NCBI GenBank assembly: GCA_964512165.1
Contig: CAZEHQ010000101.1
Coordinates: 1 to 14,834 of the forward strand
Length of the DNA: 14,834 nucleotides
Source: UBA8231 sp964512165
Lineage (GTDB): Bacteria; Latescibacterota; UBA2968; UBA8231
Reading direction: 5' to 3'
The position numbers and the translations under genes are program-made. Of this stretch, positions 8,011-14,279 are shown one piece after another; positions within the stretch are counted from its first letter, which is position 1; every line of letters starts with the position of its first letter. The notes under the pieces are model-generated. The model saw only the letters and a list, made by a program, of their open reading frames with translations. It did no database searches and was not told the origin of the DNA.

Positions 8011-8039
8011 GGGAGGTGGGCGTGCCTCGCCCAACTCCC
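8011..8039 (-). promoter_or_regulatory. Intercistronic hairpin between the CBM9-like gene and the lipoprotein gene
   Basis: On the minus strand a GGGAG arm, one mismatch and TGGGCG face CGCCCA and CTCCC across a 5-base loop (AGGCA). The stem is thus 11 pairs with a single mismatch (G8016/A8034 on the plus strand). It begins 11 bases after the TGA at 8051 and ends 16 bases before the GTG at 7994. No T-run follows, so it is not a canonical intrinsic terminator. It could protect the upstream message, lower read-through to the downstream genes, or shape access to the GTG. Confidence 0.6.
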
Positions 8040-8050
8040 GGCCCCGGAGG

Positions 8051-8959
8051 TCAGGGGGCGAAAGTTGCCTTGATCCGTCCCCAGGCCTGGTCTTCGACTG
8101 CGGTGGTGTAGTCGCCGATCCCCAGCAAAGTGAAGGTAGAGGAGTTGTCCGTGTTTCCGGAAATCCCCCAGGTCGCCGCCGTGGTAACCTGATGGGAGCG
8201 GCCGACTTCGGCCGTGTCGTTGTCATCCACCTTCACGGTCATGGCGATCGTCTCTCCGGCGGTCAGGTTGTGGCGGATGCTGGCCTCCTCGCCCTGGGCC
8301 GAGGCCAGATCCCAGGCGGGCTGGCTCCACTCATAGTTGACGACCACGTTGGCGGTGCCGGTGGCGGCGCCTTCGGGTTCGGTCCTCACCTTCGAGAGCC
8401 CGGTGAGATCCTCCCAGTGCATCTCGGGCGGCACGTTGTAGAGGAAGTACCAGGAGCCGTCCAGGGGCGCCGGCGACTCCCACACACCGGGGACGGGGAC
8501 GTGGATCACGTGCTGTTGGGCCTGCTCGCCCCAGGTGCCGGTGGCGTCCATGGGGCCGCCGGAGTTGTCGGCGTCGATGATGACCTCGACGGCGTCGTCG
8601 TTCCAACCCCAATCGAGGCGGTTCTCCACGACGACCAGGGTATCGTCGGCAACCCGTGCAAAGCCGTAGACGCGGTTGTCGCGGTCCGTTCCCGTCCAGG
8701 CGATCCGGAAGGCGATATCGAGGTCGTCCTTGGGAGGCATGACCTCCGTGATGTTCTCGTGCATCTGGTCCGGACCGATGACGAAAGCCGGGTCGAACCA
8801 GCCCCAGTCGTCGAGCCGGCCGTCGATCTCGATCGTGACGTCAGCGGGCACCTCCAAGGCGAAATACCCGATGCCGTTGGCGTTGGTCCAGCCCCAACTC
8901 CCGCTTGAGAAAGCGAGGATCAGGACCCCTACGCTCCAAGGAGCGATTCTTCTGGCCAT
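8051..8959 (-). CDS. Secreted CBM9/DOMON-like carbohydrate-binding protein (302 aa)
   Basis: The frame is open up to 9196, but the ATG at 8959 is chosen because AGGAGG sits exactly 6 bases upstream and it starts a signal peptide (MARRIAPWSV, cleavage near 23). An ATG two codons earlier abuts the AGGAGG and is too close. From about 42 to the end the protein resembles the CBM9-like/DOMON family: IEIDGRLDDWGW (44-54), DDLDIAFRIAWTG (78-90), VYGFARVADDTLVVV (97-111) and WNDDAVEVIIDADN (119-132). Such domains bind sugars, sometimes heme, on a beta sandwich. Conserved acidic residues could hold Ca2+. There is no catalytic domain, so this is a stand-alone binding protein. It heads the left transcription unit, with its own promoter and by far the best ribosome site in the window, so it is likely the most expressed product. 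Confidence 0.87.
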   Translation of the reverse strand: MARRIAPWSVGVLILAFSSGSWGWTNANGIGYFALEVPADVTIEIDGRLDDWGWFDPAFVIGPDQMHENITEVMPPKDDLDIAFRIAWTGTDRDNRVYGFARVADDTLVVVENRLDWGWNDDAVEVIIDADNSGGPMDATGTWGEQAQQHVIHVPVPGVWESPAPLDGSWYFLYNVPPEMHWEDLTGLSKVRTEPEGAATGTANVVVNYEWSQPAWDLASAQGEEASIRHNLTAGETIAMTVKVDDNDTAEVGRSHQVTTAATWGISGNTDNSSTFTLLGIGDYTTAVEDQAWGRIKATFAP

Positions 8960-8965
8960 GTGCAT

Positions 8966-8971
8966 CCTCCT
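8966..8971 (-). promoter_or_regulatory. Strong Shine-Dalgarno AGGAGG fixing the ATG at 8959
   Basis: A perfect AGGAGG on the minus strand lies 6 bases before ATG 8959. It directly abuts the ATG at 8965, which argues against that start. No other gene here has such a good site. Confidence 0.8.
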
Positions 8972-8991
8972 GGAAATGTGGCCTCGACGTG

Positions 8992-9020
8992 GGTTCCCGG
9001 TCCGGCCGGGGCCGGGAGCC
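8992..9020 (-). promoter_or_regulatory. GC-rich hairpin in the predicted 5' leader
   Basis: On the minus strand an arm with TCCCGG pairs with CCGGGA, extended by GG/CC at the base and CC/GG at the top. Two C-A mismatches interrupt the stem and the loop is 5 bases (CGGCC). It lies between the predicted transcription start (about 9061) and the AGGAGG at 8966-8971, about 20 bases from the latter. It could stabilise the mRNA or act as a simple leader control element. It matches no riboswitch I know. Confidence 0.45.
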
Positions 9021-9067
9021 AATTGGCCCACCCGCACCCGGGATGGGATCGGGATTCCGCGTGGAAC

Positions 9068-9096
9068 ATTAAGTAACACAAATCCCGGCAAGTCAA
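9068..9096 (-). promoter_or_regulatory. Sigma70-like promoter for the left operon
   Basis: On the minus strand the -35 is TTGACT (9091-9096; five of six matches to TTGACA), the spacer is 17 bases, and the -10 is CTTAAT (9068-9073; four of six matches to TATAAT). It lies in a locally AT-richer patch of a GC-rich window, in the only gene-free gap, upstream of the first gene of the block. Transcription would start near 9061, giving a leader of about 100 bases. It is not of the Bacteroidota TTTG / TAxxTTTG type. Confidence 0.6.
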
Positions 9097-9180
9097 CCGA
9101 AATCTCGGCCCCTTGAGAAAGCGGCACGGGACCTCGCCCTCGCGGGGGTGGCCGGAAATCCCGCCACGGCCCGTTGGGAG

Positions 9181-9210
9181 CAATTAACCACCGCAATTAC
9201 AATGGGTTAA
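9181..9210. repeat. AT-rich repeat element upstream of the promoter (possible operator)
   Basis: TTAACC (9184-9189) faces GGTTAA (9205-9210), a 6-base inverted repeat with a 15-base centre. CAATTA occurs twice in direct orientation at 9181-9186 and 9194-9199, 13 bases apart. It lies about 85 bases upstream of the -35 box. Possible readings are a regulator site or a second, weaker promoter: minus-strand TTAACC and TTAATT are 17 bases apart. The arms are short, so chance is possible. Confidence 0.3.
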
Positions 9211-9295
9211 GGACCATCGGCCTGGGCGGCTCAGGTGGTCGCGCACGACCGGCCGGCGGATAGTTGTATGACAAAGACCGGCAAGGGTGCCGCAT

Positions 9296-9317
9296 GGAAC
9301 CCGGCCTTGCTGGTTCC
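9296..9317 (-). terminator. Weak hairpin downstream of the parvulin gene (possible transcript end)
   Basis: GGAACC (9296-9301) pairs with GGTTCC (9312-9317) around a 10-base loop, 28 bases beyond the parvulin stop. There is no T-run and the stem is only 6 pairs, so this is at best a Rho-dependent or processing-related end. No better terminator is visible before the next promoter. Confidence 0.2.
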
Positions 9318-9330
9318 GTCGGGGCTCTGT

Positions 9331-9346
9331 GACCGCCTGACCGCCT
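9331..9346. repeat. Perfect 8-base tandem duplication at the parvulin stop
   Basis: GACCGCCT occurs twice in a row. The second copy overlaps the first two plus-strand bases of the TAG stop complement (9345-9347) of the parvulin gene. It looks like a small slippage duplication with no evident role. Confidence 0.5.
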
Positions 9347-11057
9347 ATTCCCCGGGGGGCTGCAGAGCAGTTGCCGAGGCCTGGAGAGCGGGCTCGTCGA
9401 CGGTTACACGCGCGGAGTACCTCTGACGGAGACCAGCCATGTAGTCGGCGAAAGCCGCGTTCAGCTCCTGGCGGCGGCGCCGGCGCAGCTCTTCGCGGAT
9501 GGACTCCCGGGTGTGGCGATCGGCCAGGGGGAGAGGCCGAGCCGGTTCCTCATGGAAGGCGTGAACCACCAGATAGCCTGTCGAGGCGTCGGGGAAGGTG
9601 ATGGGCACGGGGGCCTTGACCTCTCCCACCGCCAACCCGCGCACCCCGGCGATGCGCTGACCCAGCGGCCCCGTGACCGCCGTATCGGTGGGCGATACAT
9701 GGAAGACCTCGAACTGCCGCCACCGGTTCGACGGCAGCGGGTAGTCTCCCAGGACCCGGACCATCTCCTCTCCCTGGCGCACGCGGCGGGCGATGGCCAG
9801 CGACTGCTCCCTGCTGGCCGTTACGCCCACCTCGAAGAGCTTGCGCTCCGGGATGGCGAAGTCGTCGAGGTGGGACTCGTAGTAGCTCGCCACGACTTGG
9901 GGCGTCAGCAGGACATCCTCTACCCGGACTTGGCGCAGCCGCTCGATCAGGACTTCCTCCCGCTTCTCGGCCACGTAGGTCCGGAAGGTCCGCGTGGAGT
10001 CCAGGCCCGTCTCCCGGGCCACGATGGGCAGCAGGCGGCTGACCGCGGTCTCGAGACGCAGGAACCGGGCAACCGCGGCACCGTCGACGGGCGAGGGCCG
10101 CCGCTTCGGAGGTGACCGCTCAAGGATCCGCGCGTACTCCCCGAGGGTTACCTGCCCCCCCCGGTAGCGCGCCAGCGGCCGATGGAGGTCCGGAGAAGAG
10201 ACCCGGGGCAGCCCTTCCACGGCCAACCTGCCGCTGCGCAGAAGGTCCTGCAGAGCCTCCGGGTCGATGGCGAGTCCGAAGCGGTCGGCCTGCTCATCCA
10301 GGTAGGCAGTCCACAGCTGGTCCCGCTTCCCGGCGCGCAGGGCCCTCAGGATCTGCTGCTTCTGCCGTTCGAAGCCGAGGGGCCGTTCCTCCGTGACCGT
10401 GATCAGGTGGTGGTTGCCGGCCGCGTCGGCGTACGGCTGTGAGACTTCCCCGACCTGGAGGGCGAAGAGCTGTTGGAGGAAGGGGCTGTGGCTCCGTCCT
10501 CCTGGTTGCCAGAAGCCGAGATCGCCCCCCTTCGGCGCGGTGAGGGTGTCCCGGGAGGCCTGACGAGCCAGGTGGGCGAAGTCAGCGCCGGCCATCAGTC
10601 GACGGCGGAGGCGCAGGGCCTCCTCCAGGCTGTCGACGACGATATGACTCGCCCGGCGCTCGCGCTTCTCGCTCAGGCCGCGTTCGCGGTAGTAGGCCCG
10701 CATCTCCTGCTCGGAGACGACGGCCCTGCCCGAGACCTCCCTGGCGTAGACCTGCTTGGCCAGCCAGCGGCGACTCGCGCGGTCCACGGCCGTCACCACC
10801 TGCGAGTCGAGGTGCAACCCCAGGCTCTCGGCCTCCATGCGCAGGATCTTGCGATCGATCAGCGGCTGCAGGACCTCCCGCGGGTCGGGATGGTAGTGGC
10901 GCAACCGGTGGGCGGCCTGCCGCAGGTCGGTTGCGCGTATCTCGTGCTCGCCCACGGTGGCCACGACCTGCCCTTGCCCGGGCGAAGGCGAGGGCAGCAG
11001 CGGGAGCACGAACAGGGCGGAAGCGAGGAGCGGCAGCCAGCTTCTTCCGGCGGTCAT
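9345..11057 (-). CDS. Exported parvulin-type peptidyl-prolyl cis-trans isomerase, SurA-like (570 aa)
   Basis: The start is taken as the ATG at 11057, which overlaps the preceding stop by 4 bases (ATGA). An ATG eight codons earlier has its GGAGG too close and lies inside the previous gene. Residues 1-28 are a signal peptide. Residues about 30-125 are a helical SurA_N-like chaperone segment (VATVGEHEIRATDL, LIDRKIL). Residues 132-224 are a well-conserved parvulin domain, with RRASHIVV (His138), ADFAHLARQASRD, KGGDLGFW (176-183), FALQVGEVSQP and the paired His at 216-217. Residues about 406-504 resemble a second, degenerate parvulin domain (FEVGVTAS, RGLAVGEV, TGYLVVHAF) without the GGDLG motif. 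Helices and a charged Arg-rich tail segment (RRRRR, near 525) follow. In this family the enzyme helps fold exported and outer-membrane proteins in the periplasm. Its position next to an operon of exported beta-rich proteins suggests it serves them. Confidence 0.9.
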   Translation of the reverse strand: MTAGRSWLPLLASALFVLPLLPSPSPGQGQVVATVGEHEIRATDLRQAAHRLRHYHPDPREVLQPLIDRKILRMEAESLGLHLDSQVVTAVDRASRRWLAKQVYAREVSGRAVVSEQEMRAYYRERGLSEKRERRASHIVVDSLEEALRLRRRLMAGADFAHLARQASRDTLTAPKGGDLGFWQPGGRSHSPFLQQLFALQVGEVSQPYADAAGNHHLITVTEERPLGFERQKQQILRALRAGKRDQLWTAYLDEQADRFGLAIDPEALQDLLRSGRLAVEGLPRVSSPDLHRPLARYRGGQVTLGEYARILERSPPKRRPSPVDGAAVARFLRLETAVSRLLPIVARETGLDSTRTFRTYVAEKREEVLIERLRQVRVEDVLLTPQVVASYYESHLDDFAIPERKLFEVGVTASREQSLAIARRVRQGEEMVRVLGDYPLPSNRWRQFEVFHVSPTDTAVTGPLGQRIAGVRGLAVGEVKAPVPITFPDASTGYLVVHAFHEEPARPLPLADRHTRESIREELRRRRRQELNAAFADYMAGLRQRYSARVTVDEPALQASATALQPPGE

Positions 11058-12013
11058 CGCTGTTCCAGGATTCTCAGCCATTCCTCCGGGTCATCGCCGC
11101 GCAACCCGGAGACGATCTCCAACCTCTGCTCCATCCACAGCCAGTCGCCCGGAAGGAGGTCCGTCAGGGGACCGACGTTCTCGATCTCGCCGATCCGTAG
11201 TCCGTCGCCAGGTACGCCGGAGGCCGAGCTGAACATCGTGACTGTCCCCCCACCCTCGGGATACTCGGCGCCCCTGGCAACAGGGACCGTCGACCGCAGT
11301 GCACGGCTGCCATGGACGTAGGCCACCCATCCGGCGTCCGTGTCGGTGCCGACCTTGAGGGAACCGTGCCTGGGCTCGATTTGGTAGTCGACTGCCAGGG
11401 CCCTCCTGCCCAAGTGGATACAGCGGTCTCCCGGGTCTGTACCGGGCCAGAAGACGAACCTCCTGTGGCCTCTGGAACACCAGGGGGTGACGCCCATGCC
11501 GCCTTCGGCAACGATGGAGGAGAGGACCCAGAGGGCGAGGCGCCGCCGCCCATCGCGGAGGTTCCTCATGCCGTGACGAACGGTGAGGGCGGGCTGTTGC
11601 TGGTGGATCCTGACTTCCAGGACGAGTTGCAGACCGGATGCCGAGTCGGGAGCGGCAACGAGGCGCAGCCCGTCCCTGCCGGCCTTTTCCGCCCGCGCCG
11701 TCTGCCTTGCGGGCCACTCCGACTGGGTGATCTGGGTGGGCTCCAGGAAACAGGTGCGGACGCCGAAGAAGGCGTGGTCGCGGCTGACGTACAGGGGATT
11801 TTCGCCTCCAGGCAACCGAAAGGCGACGATCCGCGGGTAGGGCTCGGCGATGACGAAGGCTTCTGCGGCGTCGTTCCTCAACCACCAGCCGCCGAGCCCT
11901 TCGAATGCGCCGGCTGTCACCCCGGCGCGGACAGCGGCAGCGGGCGGCAGCAGAACCAGAAGCAGCAGGAGCCGCAGGGCCGGCCCCGAGGCGGGGACCC
12001 CGTCACCCTTCAC
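11054..12013 (-). CDS. Exported DUF4380 family protein (319 aa)
   Basis: The start is the GTG at 12013, one base after the previous stop. A GGAGG at 12026-12030 lies 12 bases upstream, somewhat far. The longer open frame to 12265 lies inside the neighbour and shows no coding character. Residues 12-27 form a Leu-rich signal peptide. The mature protein matches the DUF4380 pattern as I know it: FEGLGGWWLRNDAAEAFV (37-54), PRIVAFRLPGGENPLYV (60-76), GHRRFVFWPGTDPGD (182-196), and near the end EIENVGPLTDLLPGD (276-290) followed by WMEQRLEIV. DUF4380 proteins are predicted to have an aldose-epimerase-like (supersandwich) fold and often sit beside carbohydrate-active genes. The activity is not established. 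It overlaps the parvulin gene by 4 bases, so the two are co-translated. Confidence 0.85.
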   Translation of the reverse strand: MKGDGVPASGPALRLLLLLVLLPPAAAVRAGVTAGAFEGLGGWWLRNDAAEAFVIAEPYPRIVAFRLPGGENPLYVSRDHAFFGVRTCFLEPTQITQSEWPARQTARAEKAGRDGLRLVAAPDSASGLQLVLEVRIHQQQPALTVRHGMRNLRDGRRRLALWVLSSIVAEGGMGVTPWCSRGHRRFVFWPGTDPGDRCIHLGRRALAVDYQIEPRHGSLKVGTDTDAGWVAYVHGSRALRSTVPVARGAEYPEGGGTVTMFSSASGVPGDGLRIGEIENVGPLTDLLPGDWLWMEQRLEIVSGLRGDDPEEWLRILEQR

Positions 12014-12014
12014 G

Positions 12015-14279
12015 TCAGAGCAAGACCTCCTTCGCGGCAGGACCGTCGTCCGCCTCGGTCGACTCGGGCGCCGTCTGGTCCGGGAAGGGCGGGGCGAGGA
12101 CCGCCACCGGACCGGAGCCGGCCGCCTCGAGGGACCACTCGTGCAGCACGGGCGACGGGCCGGAGCCGGCGCCGCGCAGCTCGGCGCCCAGGACGACGAC
12201 CTCGGCTTCGATCCCGGAGAGGTCGGCGCCGTCCTCGACCTCCCGCAGGACCCGGCCCCCGGCATCCTCGATGCGAAGGCGGATACTCGTGCCGTCCGGG
12301 ACCGAGGTCCGCGCCCGGAACCGGGACCAGGCCTGCCCCGGGGGGCGCGACAGGGGCACCGACCGGACCCGTCCCGCGGGCAGGAGGGCGCGAGAGGCGC
12401 TCAGGGCGATCTGCCCGGGCTCCAGGTCGACGCCGTGGACGGCGACCTCGTCGATGAGGCCGACGAAGGGCCTTCCCCGCAGGTCGTTGTCCATGCCGAT
12501 CACCAGGTTGTCGGTGCTCGCGTTCTTCGGGGCGTACGACTCCTGGAACAAGGGCCCCTCGGCGATCTGCATGTCCGTGAGGGCGACGGCCTCCGCGTAG
12601 GTCGAGCCGGCCTCGCCGTCGTGGGTGGGACTCGCCCAGCAGACCTCCCGGCCGTCGACGTAGAAGGTGGCCCGCGAGTACATGCGCCGCATGCCGTAGG
12701 TGACGGCCAGGTGGTACCAGCGGTCCGCCGCCAGGGGCTCGTCCATGTCGGCCGTCATCTCGCCGGCGCCGATCTGCAGGCAGGGCCGGCCGTCCTTCAG
12801 GCCGAAAGTGTAGCGCGGCGCCTTGCTCAGGATCGTCTGATCGCGCCCAGGCTCCGGGGTTCGGATCCAGGCCTCCAGGGTGAAGTACTTGGCCACCCAC
12901 AGGGAGGCGTCGTCGTAGATCATCACACAGCCGTCGCCGTCGAAGGACAGACAGCGTCCCAGGCGGCCGCCGTCGACGCGCCGGGCGCCGCGGATCTCGC
13001 CGTAGTTGGAGCCGACGCCATCGTGGGCGAAGTCGCCGTCCTCCTCGTCGAAGGACCACAGCCCCCGGGTCTCCGGCCACACGCTGGTGCCCCGCTGGGC
13101 CAGGCGGAGCCCCCCGTGGACGTCGCGGAAGAAGGCGCTGTCGACGAAGGTGGCGTAGAGACCCTTCTGGGGCCGGCGCCGGGGCGTGGCCACGTAGTCG
13201 ACGGCGACCCAGACGCAGCCCTCGGCGCGGGCCATGTCGGTGTAGTGGGAATCCCAGTGGAGGTGGTACTCCTCGGGGCTGTGGAGGATGACCTGGCGGT
13301 GCCGCGTGTCCCAGGTCTCGCCGTCGTCGTGGCTGGGTACGACGAAGGTGCGGCCGATCCAGCGCTGGCCGTGACAGCACAGCAGGGTGCCGTCCTCCAT
13401 CCGGCGCAGGAAGGGCCGCGTCGGGCAGGGGCCGATGTAGATGTTCGACATGCGCCAGTCCGACCAGGTGCGGCCGTAGTCGAGGCTCCTGGAGGTGGCG
13501 TAGTAGCGGCCGTGCTGCTGCTGGCGCATGACGACCACGAGCTCGCCGGGACGTCGGGTCTCGACCAGGGCCGGCTCGTCGGAGGTCGGGCCGAGCTCCG
13601 GGTGGGGGCGGACCTCGAAATCGAGCCGGCCGCCGACCTCGCGCTGCACCGCAGTGGCCCGGATCGGCTCGCCGCGCTCGTCGCTGGCGGCCGCCATCCA
13701 CAGGAGGTCGCCGTTGCTCAGCTCGTGGGGGCAGAACAGGTGGAAGCTCTTGTCGACGCCGGGAACCGGCTCGCCGCGCCAGGCCTCCTGCCAGGTGCGG
13801 CCGTCGTCGGCCGAGGACAGAACCGCCTGGTAGTCGAGCCAGGCCCGGGGGTCGCCGGGACCGTGCTCCGGCCAGGCGAGGCGCTGGTTCTCGATCGCCA
13901 TCCACAGGCGGCCGTCGCTCGTCTGACCCAGGCCGCAGACGCCGCTCGTGTAGTCCGGCGGGTCGTAGACGACGACGGCCTCCGACCAGGTGCGGCCGCC
14001 GTCCTCGGAGCGCGACACGACGGAGCGGCCGTCGGGGGAGAACACGTGGGCCGCCCCCTCGCGGAAGCCGCACAGCAGGGCGCCGCTGTGGAGGCGGCAG
14101 ACCGTCGGGAACCAGCCGTAGCCGACGGGCCGGCCGTCGTATGTGTACTCCGCCGGGTCGCGCCGGTTGACGCGCACATCCGGCCGCACCGGGATCCGCG
14201 GGTAGCGGCGCGGCCGGTCCAGGCTCGCGCAGGCGTGAACGGCGTCGAGGGTGGAGAAGTCGTCGCGGAAGCCGCTCAC
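12015..14279 (-). CDS. Asp-box (sialidase-like) beta-propeller fused to a LamG domain (754 aa)
   Basis: The GTG at 14279 overlaps the hydrolase stop by 4 bases (GTGA); the longer open frame to 14351 lies inside that neighbour. Four Asp-boxes mark a BNR/sialidase-like propeller: SRSEDGGRTW (89-98), SSADDGRTW (155-163), SRSLDYGRTW (263-272) and SHDDGETW (316-323). Other family-like strands are PHELSNGDLLWMA and LVETRRPGELVVVMR. The usual R-I-P motif near the start reads W-F-P, so sialidase activity is doubtful. Residues about 406-621 are a LamG/ConA-like domain (GRLGRCLSFDGDG, YFTLEAWIRTPEPG, WYHLAVTYG, ATFYVDGREV, GLIDEVAVHG). A C-terminal beta module spans about 632-721 (VPDGTSIRLRI, SPVLHEWSLE), then an acidic tail. 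No signal peptide is visible, unlike the genes downstream. It likely handles an intracellular or unusually exported glycan. Its GC content looks higher than that of the left block. Confidence 0.85.
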   Translation of the reverse strand: MSGFRDDFSTLDAVHACASLDRPRRYPRIPVRPDVRVNRRDPAEYTYDGRPVGYGWFPTVCRLHSGALLCGFREGAAHVFSPDGRSVVSRSEDGGRTWSEAVVVYDPPDYTSGVCGLGQTSDGRLWMAIENQRLAWPEHGPGDPRAWLDYQAVLSSADDGRTWQEAWRGEPVPGVDKSFHLFCPHELSNGDLLWMAAASDERGEPIRATAVQREVGGRLDFEVRPHPELGPTSDEPALVETRRPGELVVVMRQQQHGRYYATSRSLDYGRTWSDWRMSNIYIGPCPTRPFLRRMEDGTLLCCHGQRWIGRTFVVPSHDDGETWDTRHRQVILHSPEEYHLHWDSHYTDMARAEGCVWVAVDYVATPRRRPQKGLYATFVDSAFFRDVHGGLRLAQRGTSVWPETRGLWSFDEEDGDFAHDGVGSNYGEIRGARRVDGGRLGRCLSFDGDGCVMIYDDASLWVAKYFTLEAWIRTPEPGRDQTILSKAPRYTFGLKDGRPCLQIGAGEMTADMDEPLAADRWYHLAVTYGMRRMYSRATFYVDGREVCWASPTHDGEAGSTYAEAVALTDMQIAEGPLFQESYAPKNASTDNLVIGMDNDLRGRPFVGLIDEVAVHGVDLEPGQIALSASRALLPAGRVRSVPLSRPPGQAWSRFRARTSVPDGTSIRLRIEDAGGRVLREVEDGADLSGIEAEVVVLGAELRGAGSGPSPVLHEWSLEAAGSGPVAVLAPPFPDQTAPESTEADDGPAAKEVLL

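Larger units (their letters stand above)
8960..9344. other. 385-base intergenic control region between the two transcription units
   Basis: This is the only stretch over 300 bases without a gene. Read on the minus strand from right to left it holds a weak hairpin just after the parvulin stop, an AT-rich repeat pair near 9181-9210, a sigma70-like promoter (9068-9096), a leader of roughly 100 bases with a GC-rich hairpin (8992-9020), and a strong ribosome site. The frame of the CBM9-like gene stays open through part of it, but that extension (8960-9196) crosses the promoter and has no ribosome site. No small gene with a signal or ribosome site was seen on either strand. Confidence 0.7.

Noticed and set aside
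8960..9196. N-terminal extension of the CBM9-like protein
   Set aside because: It crosses the predicted promoter and leader, has no ribosome site and would bury the signal peptide; the AGGAGG at 8966-8971 fixes the start at 8959.
9296..9317. Intrinsic terminator after the parvulin gene
   Set aside because: Stem of only 6 pairs, 10-base loop and no T-run; listed only as a low-confidence candidate.
12010..14073. 687-codon minus-strand frame overlapping the Asp-box gene
   Set aside because: Arg/Pro/Gly-rich shadow translation in another frame; the frame ending at 12015 carries Asp-boxes and LamG motifs.
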